A stretch of 12,980 nt of DNA from an uncultured Cytophagaceae bacterium (GCA_903837305.1 CAILUB010000020.1:1-12980); one strand, 5' to 3'; counted from the stretch's first letter, positions 1-7,752 are shown. The notes: generated from the letters alone by a model not told the origin. Translations and numbers: made by a program.

Positions 1-93
1 ATGATGCCGCACCCGGAGAGAGCAGCTGATCCAGATTTGAATAATACAGATGGATTAGAAATTATGAAGCAATTGATATTGCAAACAGTCTAA
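1..93 (+). CDS. purQ: PurQ C-terminus (partial): phosphoribosylformylglycinamidine synthase glutaminase subunit
   Basis: Only the last 30 codons are present, open at the left edge and ending in TAA at 91-93. The reading begins MMPHPERAADPDLNNTDG. The PHPE motif carries the His and Glu of the class I glutamine amidotransferase catalytic triad, and the following stretch ending in TDG before a short C-terminal helix is typical of the PurQ end. PurQ releases ammonia from glutamine for the fourth step of purine synthesis (FGAR to FGAM) together with the PurL synthetase subunit. The first ATG of the window is internal, not a start. A strong hairpin terminator follows ten bases after the stop, so this is the last gene of its transcript. 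A different glutaminase-type amidotransferase cannot be fully excluded from so short a piece. Confidence 0.8.
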   Translation: MMPHPERAADPDLNNTDGLEIMKQLILQTV

Positions 94-102
94 TCCAAAT
101 AT

Positions 103-135
103 AAAAAGGCCTCTCGGAATGAGAGGCCTTTTTTT
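103..135. terminator. Bidirectional rho-independent terminator between purQ and the lolA-like gene
   Basis: A 13-base left arm (103-115, A-run then GGCCTCTC) pairs perfectly with 121-133 (GAGAGGCC then T-run) around the loop GGAAT. The top strand continues into a run of T to 135. Read on the bottom strand, the A-run at 103-107 also becomes a T-tract, so the same hairpin can stop purQ from the left and the pyrD-ftsK-lolA transcript from the right. Confidence 0.9.
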
Positions 136-156
136 ATATGTTAGAAGGTAAATAGA

Positions 157-759
157 TTAACGTAAATCATTTACTTCTACACCTGGAAATGCTTTCTTAT
201 CGAAGGTGAATAATTTATCGTCTGCGTTTACCTTCGGATTTAATTTAGCGACTTTGAAATACTGTTTCTTTCCTGCTTTGTTAAGGATAGTCCATTCGTT
301 TACGGAAAGATCTTTTGAATTGATTTTAAGGGTGATACTCTTTATCTGGGTGCCTTTTGCTACCGGAGAAAGCTCCACTGTAGAAACACCAGCAGATTCG
401 CCCTTTAACGCAATCTTATAAGCCTTCTTGTCGAAGGAATAGATTTTAGCAGGATTCAAATCACCTTCGGAAGGATCAAAGCTAGAAATGTTCACTTCAT
501 TTATTTCCTTAATGTAGGTAGCCACTTCTTTTCCATTATTAAAGATCTCCTGACCTGCCGTCTTTAAACGAAACTTTGTCCCCTTTACCGTGATGGAACC
601 AGACAACGTGGCTGCTCCATCTGTTTGATACGTAAAATTGGCTGAGAATGAGCCCATGGCCTTGTATTTCTTCTGCATCCCATCAATTAGACTTACTGCC
701 TTATTTGACTGCGCAAATAAGCTAAAACTCAAGCATAGTAATAATAGTCCTTTTTTCAT
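157..759 (-). CDS. LolA-like outer-membrane lipoprotein carrier protein
   Basis: This 200-residue protein has an N-terminal signal peptide: Lys-Lys, a leucine-rich core, and a probable cleavage after residue 16 (SLFA before QSNKA). The mature part looks like the LolA/LolB half-barrel: an amphipathic helix (about 20-40, VSLIDGMQKKYKAM), then alternating beta strands with SFSANFTYQ, GSITVKGTKFRL, a NNGKEVATYI turn, and a C-terminal strand ending in FPGVEVNDLR. LolA-family proteins shuttle lipoproteins across the periplasm from the LolCDE complex to the outer membrane. The start codon lies 1 base after the ftsK stop, so translation is probably coupled, and the gene ends before the bidirectional hairpin at 103-135. 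The role follows from family resemblance; Bacteroidota LolA-like proteins diverge from the E. coli one, so I leave the symbol blank. Confidence 0.78.
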   Translation of the reverse strand: MKKGLLLLCLSFSLFAQSNKAVSLIDGMQKKYKAMGSFSANFTYQTDGAATLSGSITVKGTKFRLKTAGQEIFNNGKEVATYIKEINEVNISSFDPSEGDLNPAKIYSFDKKAYKIALKGESAGVSTVELSPVAKGTQIKSITLKINSKDLSVNEWTILNKAGKKQYFKVAKLNPKVNADDKLFTFDKKAFPGVEVNDLR

Positions 760-760
760 C

Positions 761-3181
761 TTATAAATTTTTTAAAATCTCTTCTAATTCCGTTTCTGAT
801 TTTACGAGTACTTCTCTAGCTTTTGATCCGCCAAAAGAACCAACAATTCCTGTAGCCTCTAATTGATCAATCAACCGACCTGCCCTATTATAGCCTAATT
901 TCAACTTACGCTGAATTAAAGAGGTACTACCTTGTTGATGCATTACAACTAAGCGAGCTGCCTCATCAAAGAAAGAGTCTCTGTCACTTGGGTCAAAATC
1001 ACCGCGATCTTGTCCACCCATCTCCTCTGAATCGGGTTCAGGTAACAAATAAGCGGATGAATATCCCTGTTGATTTCCGATGAAATCACAGATATCTTCT
1101 ACCTCTGGGGTATCTACAAAGGCACACTGTAAACGAATTACCTCAGATCCCATCGATAATAACATATCGCCCATGCCCACTAACTGATCAGCGCCACCGG
1201 CGTCGAGGATGGTACGAGAGTCAATTTTGGACATCACCTTAAACGAAAGACGTGCAGGGAAGTTTGCTTTAATAGTACCTGTAATTACGTTCACCGAAGG
1301 ACGTTGCGTCGCAACTACCAAGTGAATACCGATGGCACGTGCTAATTGAGCTAAACGCGCAATTGGATGCTCGACCTCTTTTCCGGCCGTTAACATTAAA
1401 TCTGCTAACTCATCAATCACAAGGACGATATACGGCATAAAGTCGTGCTCGTTTGGATTTAAGCGACGGTTAATGAACTTTTGGTTGTACTCCTTAATAT
1501 TGCGGCAACCTGCATCTTTTAACTTATCATAACGCAAGTCCATTTCCTTACATAACGAATTCAGGGTATTAACGACTTTCTTAGTATCAGTAATAATCGC
1601 CTCTGCTGAATCGGGTAGGCAGGCTAAGAAGTGGCGTTCTAACTTGTTGAAAAGCGACAATTCCACCTTCTTAGGATCGACCAACACAAACTTCAAGGTC
1701 GCTGGGTGCTTCTTATAAATCAAAGATGTCAAGAGCATATTTAATCCTACCGACTTTCCTTGACCTGTCGCACCTGCCATTAAGAGGTGAGGCATTTTAG
1801 CCAAATCCGCTACGAAAATTTCATTCGAAATCGTCTTTCCTAAGGTGATAGGGAGATCGTAGGTAGATTTTTGGAACTTCTCAGAACCGATCACGGCACG
1901 TACCGGAACCATCTCGCGGTTCTTGTTGGCTACCTCGATACCGATGGTGTCCTTCCCTGGCATTTGGCCGATAATACGAACGCCCATCGCTGCCAATGAA
2001 AGCGATAAATCATCTTCTAACGAAGTAATTTTACTCACACGAACACCGGCCTTTGGAACGATTTCATACAGAGTAACTGTGGGTCCGATGGTCGCTTCAA
2101 TCTTCTGAATTCCGATTCCGTAATTCAATAAAGTCTCGACGATCTTCTCCTTATTCGCCTTCAACTCATCCATCGTCACTTGCGATGTCTGGTTCTTTTG
2201 ATCGTATTCCTTTAATAAATCGATTGTAGGGAACTGGTATTTAGGCAAATCAGCGGTAGGATCATAAAGACCAAACTGCTCGACTAAATCATTCGCTTTG
2301 ATTTCGCGGGAGATAGGTGTAGGCTCTTCCTCGATCACCTCATCTGCCACATCAGCTACTTTATAAGTAAAGTCTAAGTCATCTTCTTTCTTTTCTTCTT
2401 CTACCACCACAGGCTCAGGTAAAACCTCTTCAGGAACTTCCTCCACAACGGGTGGAACAATCGGCCTAAATTCCTCTAAATCATCATTATCCACATGCAT
2501 TGCTGGTCCATCTTCATCAATGAACAAACTTTCCTCTTCTTCCTCCTCTTCCTCTGGCGCAGGAACGGCTACTTTAGCTTTCTTCGGATTTAACTGATAG
2601 AACAACACCAGGAAGATAAATCCGCCAAAACCAATCACAAATATGGATAGGTAGCCTAATAACTGATATAATTTCTCATTGACAAAATAACCTACCCCTC
2701 CTCCAATGGAATGCGGCAAGTCTAACGAAAAGACAAAGAATCCAGCTAATAAACTAATCCACAAGATGTAGAATAGTACCTGCCAAGAAAGACGTTCTAA
2801 GGAGTATACCTCTTTTTTAAATCCTACTTTAAGGGCGGATAAATAGAATAATGGAATCAGCAAAAAGGTAGACCAACCAAAAGTCTTGAATAAAAAGAAG
2901 TGCGCAATTTTTGCTCCTAAAAGACCCGCAAAGTTTTTAATTGGAATATCGGAACCTTTGATTGTGTCCACCACACCACGTTCCACTTCACTTTGATCTG
3001 AGACTCCTACAAAAAAACTAGATCCAAAAGAGACCAATAAAAGAGTGCCTATTAGAAATAAAAATGCAGCTATGATTAATTGAAAGCGATATAGAACAGC
3101 GCCGTCCATTTTTCTTTTGGGCTTATCTTGCTCAAAATTAAGCTGTAAGGTGCTTGTAGGGTTACTAATCTTTTTTGCCAT
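761..3181 (-). CDS. ftsK: DNA translocase FtsK/SpoIIIE family
   Basis: The 806-residue protein has the full FtsK architecture. The N-terminal membrane domain (about 30-195) shows four to five hydrophobic segments. An acidic linker (about 205-290) follows, including eight consecutive Glu at 210-217. The alpha/beta motor carries Walker A GATGQGKS at 470-477 and Walker B ending VLVIDELADL at about 586-595, with the TQRPSVNVITG stretch at 625-635. A C-terminal winged-helix gamma domain (about 738-798, IQRKLKLGYNRAGRLIDQLE) follows. FtsK pumps chromosomal DNA at the septum and, through gamma, reads polarity sequences and activates Xer recombination at dif. The linker is much shorter than in E. coli, as is usual outside Proteobacteria. 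It lies 62 bases downstream of pyrD and 1 base before the lolA-like gene. A TAAATTTG -7-like match on its strand overlaps the pyrD stop (3239-3246), but no good -33 box is seen. Confidence 0.96.
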   Translation of the reverse strand: MAKKISNPTSTLQLNFEQDKPKRKMDGAVLYRFQLIIAAFLFLIGTLLLVSFGSSFFVGVSDQSEVERGVVDTIKGSDIPIKNFAGLLGAKIAHFFLFKTFGWSTFLLIPLFYLSALKVGFKKEVYSLERLSWQVLFYILWISLLAGFFVFSLDLPHSIGGGVGYFVNEKLYQLLGYLSIFVIGFGGFIFLVLFYQLNPKKAKVAVPAPEEEEEEEESLFIDEDGPAMHVDNDDLEEFRPIVPPVVEEVPEEVLPEPVVVEEEKKEDDLDFTYKVADVADEVIEEEPTPISREIKANDLVEQFGLYDPTADLPKYQFPTIDLLKEYDQKNQTSQVTMDELKANKEKIVETLLNYGIGIQKIEATIGPTVTLYEIVPKAGVRVSKITSLEDDLSLSLAAMGVRIIGQMPGKDTIGIEVANKNREMVPVRAVIGSEKFQKSTYDLPITLGKTISNEIFVADLAKMPHLLMAGATGQGKSVGLNMLLTSLIYKKHPATLKFVLVDPKKVELSLFNKLERHFLACLPDSAEAIITDTKKVVNTLNSLCKEMDLRYDKLKDAGCRNIKEYNQKFINRRLNPNEHDFMPYIVLVIDELADLMLTAGKEVEHPIARLAQLARAIGIHLVVATQRPSVNVITGTIKANFPARLSFKVMSKIDSRTILDAGGADQLVGMGDMLLSMGSEVIRLQCAFVDTPEVEDICDFIGNQQGYSSAYLLPEPDSEEMGGQDRGDFDPSDRDSFFDEAARLVVMHQQGSTSLIQRKLKLGYNRAGRLIDQLEATGIVGSFGGSKAREVLVKSETELEEILKNL

Positions 3182-3243
3182 TGAAGGAACTAGGAGTTAA
3201 TCTTATAAATTTCGCTTTTTTGATTCGATTTACAAAATCAAAT

Positions 3244-4272
3244 TTAAAGTCCAGCAGCTAATATTTCTTGGTTAATTTCTTTAATCAAACCTGGGCCTTC
3301 ATAGATGAAGCCAGAATAGATCTGAACTAGAGAGGCTCCTGCCTTTAATTTCTCAATGGCATCCGCGCCAGAATGAATACCGCCTACCCCGATGATGGGG
3401 AACTGGCCGTTTGATTTTTGATGTAAATAAGCAACCACCTCAGTAGACCGTTGAGTTAAAGGCTTTCCACTTAATCCACCCATCTCGCCTTTTTGAGAAG
3501 ATTGTAAACCATCTCGCGACAATGTGGTATTCGTGGCAATCACACCTGCCAGACGAGTTTCTAATACGATTTCAATCACATCATCCAATTGATCATTACT
3601 CAAATCCGGAGCAATTTTCAATAAAATTGGTTTCTGAACCGGCTTTTGTGCATTCAAATCCTGCAAAGTTTGCAGCAATTGTTTCAAAGGCTCTTTTTCC
3701 TGCAAAGCACGCAAATTAGGGGTATTAGGAGAACTGACATTCACAACAAAATAATCCACTACATCGTATAAAGACTCAAAACCTTGGCAATAATCATCAT
3801 CCGCTAATTCATTAGGCGTCACTTTATTCTTACCTAAATTCCCCCCCACAATTATTTTTGATCTGCGTTTTTCCAAACGGGCTTTCATCGCTACTAGGCC
3901 GTCGTTATTAAATCCCATTCGGTTAATAATTGCTTCGTCTTCAACTAAACGAAACAAACGGGGCTTGGGATTACCGTCTTGAGCTTTCGGGGTCACCGTT
4001 CCTACTTCAATAAAGCCAAATCCTAATTCGGCAAATTCATCGATTAACATCGCATTCTTATCAAAACCTGCCGCCAAGCCAACTGGATTAGGAAAATGAA
4101 GCCCAAAAATGGTCCGTTCTAATCGTTTGTCCTCCACCTGAAATAAGGCTTTGAAGAGCAAAGACATCCCCGGAATACGCAAGGCTAAGCTAATTAAATC
4201 GGCTGCTAGGTAATGCGCGCGTTCTGGATTGAACAAAAAGAAAAGAGGTTTTATGAAAATTTGATAAAACAT
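3244..4272 (-). CDS. pyrD: Dihydroorotate dehydrogenase (quinone), class 2
   Basis: A 342-residue flavoenzyme that oxidises dihydroorotate to orotate with quinone, the fourth step of pyrimidine synthesis, attached to the inner face of the cytoplasmic membrane. The N-terminal helix pair (about 1-45, hydrophobic, with FNPERAH at 14-20) is the class 2 membrane/quinone-tunnel extension. The FMN barrel shows NPVGLAAGFDKN at 62-73, INRMGFNN at 116-123, and NVSSPNTPNLR at 178-188, where Ser181 corresponds to the class 2 catalytic serine (class 1 enzymes use Cys). Later come LLKIAPD at 217-223, NTTLSR at 248-253 and GVGGI at 295-299 for FMN phosphate binding. Length and motif order are those of a complete enzyme. 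It is first in the leftward pyrD-ftsK-lolA run and diverges from the alpha-E gene. The coding strand contains a run of seven G (3841-3847) without loss of frame. Confidence 0.96.
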   Translation of the reverse strand: MFYQIFIKPLFFLFNPERAHYLAADLISLALRIPGMSLLFKALFQVEDKRLERTIFGLHFPNPVGLAAGFDKNAMLIDEFAELGFGFIEVGTVTPKAQDGNPKPRLFRLVEDEAIINRMGFNNDGLVAMKARLEKRRSKIIVGGNLGKNKVTPNELADDDYCQGFESLYDVVDYFVVNVSSPNTPNLRALQEKEPLKQLLQTLQDLNAQKPVQKPILLKIAPDLSNDQLDDVIEIVLETRLAGVIATNTTLSRDGLQSSQKGEMGGLSGKPLTQRSTEVVAYLHQKSNGQFPIIGVGGIHSGADAIEKLKAGASLVQIYSGFIYEGPGLIKEINQEILAAGL

Positions 4273-4298
4273 GTGGATTTTTTGAGCGAATTATACCA

Positions 4299-4306
4299 CA
4301 AAAATA
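4299..4306 (-). promoter_or_regulatory. Candidate Bacteroidota -7 element for pyrD
   Basis: The bottom strand reads TATTTTTG, an exact match to the Bacteroidota -7 consensus TAnnTTTG. It would place the start of transcription roughly 20 bases before the pyrD ATG. No TTTG-type -33 box stands at the expected distance (the region is G+C-rich), so this is only a candidate. Confidence 0.35.
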
Positions 4307-4388
4307 CAAAAAAGGACGGGTCGATGCCGCACTCTTAAAAAAAATCCTAATTTTAAGATATCAAGCATTTTACCCAAATTTATAGCCT

Positions 4389-5351
4389 ATGTTAAGTCGT
4401 GTTGCCAATTCCATCTATTGGATGAACCGCTACATCGAAAGAGCGGATAATTATGCCCGCTTCATCTCGGTGAATTTTAATCTTGCTCTAGATTTACCAC
4501 CCAATGTTCCGGAACAATGGGAGCCCTTAATCGTGGCAACGGCTGATCACTATAACTTTTTTGAGCATTATGCTGAGGCTAATCGAGAAAATGTATTGTA
4601 TTTCATGACCTTCGATGTCAATAATCCCAATTCGATACTTTCTTGTCTTTTTTCTGCTCGTGAAAATGCGCGCACCATACGTGAAAGTATCTCCAAAGAA
4701 ATGTGGGAATATGTCAACCAAATTTATTGGAAAGTGAAAGACCGAGTGGAGGGCAGCAAAAGCTGGGAACTTGCACGTTACCAAGGATTTCTAGAGGAAA
4801 TCAAGTCTGGAAGTCAACTATTTTATGGAATCGTAGATTCGACCATTACGCGCGGTGAAGGCTGGCATTTTGGGCAATTAGGAAAATTATTAGAGCGCGC
4901 TGATAAAACAACCCGTTTTTTAGATGTTAAATATTTCACGTTATTGCCAAATGTGGAATCGGTTGGGTCTCCCCTCGATCTGTTATTGTGGTCATCTGTA
5001 TTGAAATCTGTTTCTGCCTACAATATGTTTCGTCAACAATACAAAGTGGTCAATCCTACGAACATTGTGGAGTTTTTGATCTTGGACAAAGGGTTTCCGC
5101 GCTCCGTGGTGCATTGCTTAACTGAAGCTGAACAATCACTTTATGCGATTTCAGGGACTTCATTTGACCACGGATATTCGAATTTAGCTGAGAAAAAGCT
5201 ATCTAAAATCCTATCTGAGGTGCAATTCACTGAAATCGAAGATATTTTAACAACTGGCTTACACCAGTTTTTAGATGATTTCCAAACCTCCAACAACGAC
5301 ATTGGACAAACCATTCATAATACCTATTTTGACCTGAAGCCGGTCAATTAA
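4389..5351 (+). CDS. Alpha-E domain protein (DUF403)
   Basis: The 320-residue, largely helical protein opens with the hallmark of the alpha-E family: MLSRVANSIYWMNRYIERADNYARFI, whose Asn-Arg-Tyr-Ile-Glu-Arg-Ala core is the conserved polar motif. Further family-like segments are SILSCLFSARENARTIRESIS (about 78-98), GEGWHFGQLGKLLERADKTTRFLDVKYF (about 156-183) and the FPRSVVHCL region near 235. No signal peptide or membrane segment is visible. The biochemical role is unknown. Comparative genomics (Iyer, Burroughs and Aravind) links alpha-E proteins with circularly permuted ATP-grasp ligases, transglutaminase-like proteins and Anbu peptidases in a predicted peptide synthesis or modification system. 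Here the Anbu and transglutaminase genes follow at once on the same strand, but no ATP-grasp gene precedes it: the upstream neighbour is divergent pyrD. Family call is firm; function is open. Confidence 0.9.
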   Translation: MLSRVANSIYWMNRYIERADNYARFISVNFNLALDLPPNVPEQWEPLIVATADHYNFFEHYAEANRENVLYFMTFDVNNPNSILSCLFSARENARTIRESISKEMWEYVNQIYWKVKDRVEGSKSWELARYQGFLEEIKSGSQLFYGIVDSTITRGEGWHFGQLGKLLERADKTTRFLDVKYFTLLPNVESVGSPLDLLLWSSVLKSVSAYNMFRQQYKVVNPTNIVEFLILDKGFPRSVVHCLTEAEQSLYAISGTSFDHGYSNLAEKKLSKILSEVQFTEIEDILTTGLHQFLDDFQTSNNDIGQTIHNTYFDLKPVN

Positions 5352-5409
5352 ACCCATCTTTTCAAATAAATAGTGTAATATTGCGATCCCAATTGCCACC
5401 CATCATCGT

Positions 5410-6135
5410 ATGACATTTTGTTTAGGAATAACCGTTAAAGAAGGCATTATTGCCATTGCAGATACCCGAATTACAGCGGGTAACGAAGTATATTCGAATA
5501 AAAAAATCTCCATTCACGAGATTAATAATCATTCCCTTTTTATCATGACGGCTGGATTGCGTTCCGTTCGTGATAAGGCGGTTACGTATTTTAATCAAGC
5601 TATAGTGGATGAAGAGGAAAGCTACGATTATATGTTTCAAGCAGCTACGTCTTTTGGGCAAAAACTAAAACAAGTTGCGGCAGAAGATCGCGAAACCCTC
5701 GAAAAAGAAGGATATGCCTTTAATCTACATGCTATCGTTGGCGGACAAATGCCTAAAGATGCGGAGCACAAGCTATTTCTTATTTTCCCGGAAGGCAATT
5801 GGATTGAAATTAACGATGGGTTAAAATACCAGATTATTGGTAATTCGAACTACGGAAAACCCTTATTAAATAGAAATTTAACACACGAAACATCCTTGAA
5901 AGAGGCGCTCAAAATGGGTTTCTTGTCCTTTGACGCTACCCAAGTCAGCGCTAACGATGTCGACTATCCCATCGATGTGGTTGTTTATGAAAAAGGCAGT
6001 TTCAAAGCGAAAGAGGTTCGATTATACAAGGAAGATATGCAAGCAATTTCCGATGATTGGAATGAAGCCCTACGTAAATCGTTAAAAGGAATCGATGAAG
6101 ATTGGATGAAAGAGTTAATTTCCCCTTCGAAATGA
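5410..6135 (+). CDS. Anbu-type proteasome-like peptidase
   Basis: This 241-residue protein starts MTFCLGITVKEGIIAIADTRITAG, the characteristic Anbu (bacterial proteasome homologue) beginning. Removal of Met would expose Thr as the N-terminal nucleophile. Asp18, in the IADTR motif, and Lys31 or Lys32, in SNKKISI, match the Thr-Asp-Lys trio of proteasome/HslV active sites. FIMTAGLRSVRDKAV (about 44-58) is the usual beta-strand/helix transition, and the length fits Anbu rather than HslV (about 175). Anbu proteins form spiral or ring assemblies in the cytoplasm, and substrates are not established. The gene lies 58 bases after the alpha-E gene, and its TGA overlaps the transglutaminase ATG (ATGA at 6132-6135). 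No HslU-like ATPase is nearby. Family is secure; peptidase activity is inferred from intact residues. Confidence 0.9.
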   Translation: MTFCLGITVKEGIIAIADTRITAGNEVYSNKKISIHEINNHSLFIMTAGLRSVRDKAVTYFNQAIVDEEESYDYMFQAATSFGQKLKQVAAEDRETLEKEGYAFNLHAIVGGQMPKDAEHKLFLIFPEGNWIEINDGLKYQIIGNSNYGKPLLNRNLTHETSLKEALKMGFLSFDATQVSANDVDYPIDVVVYEKGSFKAKEVRLYKEDMQAISDDWNEALRKSLKGIDEDWMKELISPSK

Positions 6136-6986
6136 TCGCGCGCATCCAGCATAAACTTCGGTATGATTATAGTGAATCGGTCACCTTAGATCCTCATGTC
6201 CTGTATTTACATCCGCGAAAAAGTGCTCTTTTAACGGTTCAAGATTTCCAATTAGACATCCAACCCAACCCAGTACAAGTCTCTAAAAACCTAGATCCAG
6301 AGGGAAATATTCAAAATATTCTGTTTTTCAAAGAGCCCACCTCTTTTTTATCCATCGAGGTAAATGCTGTAGTAGAAACAACTGAATTTAACCCGTTTGA
6401 CTTCGTCTATTTCCCTTTTGATAGCAAAACCTTACCAATTACCTATTCCCGTTCCTATCAAAAAACGCTCAGCCCTTATTTAGGTTTGGAAGGGGTAACG
6501 CCTCACGTAGAGCAGATGGCCCGCCAAATCGCATCTGGCGTCCGTTACAGCACATCAGACTATCTTTCTGCACTGAACGAATTCATCTTTTCCAATTTTG
6601 CCTATGAGATTCGCGAAGAAGGAAATCCGAATACACCGGAATTCACCATGATTAACCGCAAGGGATCATGCCGTGATTATGCCGTCTTATTCTCTGCTTT
6701 GTGCCGTGCCATGGGTCTAGCTACGCGATTTGTTTCTGGCTACTACATTGGCGTTGCACCAGTAGACGTGCCTAATCAAACACATCATTTGCATGCATGG
6801 GTGGAGGTTTATTTGCCAGGAGGTGGCTGGAGAGGCTATGATCCTACCCAGCACGAAGTGGTTTCTGGTAACCACATTCCATTAGCCGCTTCTTGTTTGC
6901 CAGAGGAGATAACACCCGTTTACGGATCTTATAGAGGTTCTGCGAGCTCTGCTTTAACTACCAACGTGTTTATCGAAAGAGTTTAG
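6132..6986 (+). CDS. Transglutaminase-like cysteine peptidase-fold protein of the Anbu/alpha-E cluster
   Basis: Start chosen at 6132, giving 284 residues (MIARIQHKLRYDYSESV), because it forms an ATGA overlap with the Anbu stop and begins directly with the conserved N-terminal beta domain. An upstream in-frame ATG at 6102 would add ten residues lying wholly inside the Anbu gene. The N-terminal beta-sandwich (about 1-110) is of the bacterial transglutaminase N type. The papain-like core carries catalytic Cys180 in RKGSCRDYAVLFSALCRAMG, His221 in HLHAWVEVYLPGGGW and Asp237 in GYDPT, so the triad is complete. No signal peptide is seen, so it is probably cytosolic. Relatives may cleave, ligate or modify amide bonds; the substrate is unknown. 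Its TAG overlaps the TAA of convergent mlaE. Translational coupling with Anbu suggests joint action. Confidence 0.9.
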   Translation: MIARIQHKLRYDYSESVTLDPHVLYLHPRKSALLTVQDFQLDIQPNPVQVSKNLDPEGNIQNILFFKEPTSFLSIEVNAVVETTEFNPFDFVYFPFDSKTLPITYSRSYQKTLSPYLGLEGVTPHVEQMARQIASGVRYSTSDYLSALNEFIFSNFAYEIREEGNPNTPEFTMINRKGSCRDYAVLFSALCRAMGLATRFVSGYYIGVAPVDVPNQTHHLHAWVEVYLPGGGWRGYDPTQHEVVSGNHIPLAASCLPEEITPVYGSYRGSASSALTTNVFIERV

Positions 6987-7714
6987 CCGACTAATAATTG
7001 GGCCAAAAGATAATCAGCAATCAAAATTGCAATACAGGAATTCGTAACCGCTGCGGTACTCGCCGTTCCTACTTCATAGGCTCCTCCTTTTGTATAAAAT
7101 CCTTTAAAGGCAGAAATCGTAACGATTAAAAAGGCAAATACCACTGATTTCGTCAAGGCAAAAATCATGTAGTTCCCTTTGAATTGGAATTGTAACCCTT
7201 TAATGTATTCTTGTGGAGAGATGGCTCCTGTTAACCATCCAGCTAAATACCCGCCATAAATGGCTAGAAAACAAGCTAAGGTAACTAACATAGGGAAAGT
7301 AATAATCGCCGCGATGATTTTAGGCAATACTAAATAAGAACGAGAATTAATCCCCATTACTTCTAATGCATCAATTTGTTCCGTAATGCGCATCGTTCCT
7401 AATTGACCCGCGATATTAGAACCGATTTTACCGGCTAATACCACACAAGTAATGGTAGGACCCATCTCTAAAATAGTCGAATCACGTACAATTAAACTGA
7501 TAATGTATTGGGGAACGAAGGGGTTATCCATATTAGCAGCTGTTTGAACGCAAGTCACAGCACCTAAAAAGGAAGAAACAATGGCAACAATCAATACCGA
7601 ATTAATTCCAATGTCGATGCATTCTTGAAAAGTCAAGGCGAGATAAACCCGAAATTTCTCTGGATTTGTAAAAAGCTTACCCAGGAAGATTAAATATTTG
7701 CCTAATTTTGACAT
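6983..7714 (-). CDS. mlaE: MlaE/YrbE-type ABC transporter permease
   Basis: The 243-residue integral membrane protein has about five to six hydrophobic segments (roughly 35-58, 70-95, 128-160, 183-203, 220-240). It carries the MlaE family signature GTMRITEQIDALEVMGINS (106-124), preceded by the conserved GPTITCVVLAGKIGSNIAGQLG stretch. MlaE is the permease of Mla-type transporters that move phospholipids between inner and outer membranes with MlaF (ATPase) and MlaD (MCE protein). Neither partner is adjacent: the downstream side is the convergent transglutaminase gene, overlapping by four bases at the stop codons (TTAG at 6983-6986), and upstream is the divergent SDR gene 38 bases away. It thus appears as a single-gene unit here, with partners presumably elsewhere. 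Family is secure; the exact lipid substrate is not readable from sequence. Confidence 0.92.
   Translation of the reverse strand: MSKLGKYLIFLGKLFTNPEKFRVYLALTFQECIDIGINSVLIVAIVSSFLGAVTCVQTAANMDNPFVPQYIISLIVRDSTILEMGPTITCVVLAGKIGSNIAGQLGTMRITEQIDALEVMGINSRSYLVLPKIIAAIITFPMLVTLACFLAIYGGYLAGWLTGAISPQEYIKGLQFQFKGNYMIFALTKSVVFAFLIVTISAFKGFYTKGGAYEVGTASTAAVTNSCIAILIADYLLAQLLVG
7703..7710 (+). promoter_or_regulatory. Candidate -7 element for the SDR-tsaE-ald operon
   Basis: TAATTTTG matches the Bacteroidota TAnnTTTG consensus exactly and would start transcription about 35 bases before the SDR ATG at 7753. It lies inside the first codons of the divergent mlaE. No convincing -33 TTTG is at the usual spacing. 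On the opposite strand TATCTTTG (7752-7745) is an equally exact -7 match that could serve mlaE, again without a clear -33. Confidence 0.3.
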
Positions 7715-7752
7715 CTGATTGGTATATTACACATCGATATTTATCAAAGATA

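Noticed and set aside
2531..2554. Eight consecutive Glu codons in ftsK, considered as a microsatellite or foreign insertion
   Set aside because: FtsK linkers are normally acidic and low-complexity. GAA and GAG codons are mixed, and the frame and flanking domains are intact.
3211..3246. Possible hairpin (TTTGATT with AATCAAA) between pyrD and ftsK, considered as a terminator
   Set aside because: The stem is short and A+T-rich, and on the transcribed (bottom) strand it is followed by A rather than T, so it does not fit an intrinsic terminator. pyrD and ftsK are probably cotranscribed.
6102..6131. Upstream ATG giving a ten-residue longer transglutaminase protein
   Set aside because: The extra residues are encoded inside the Anbu gene and precede the conserved start of the N-terminal domain. 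The ATGA overlap at 6132 is the more natural start.
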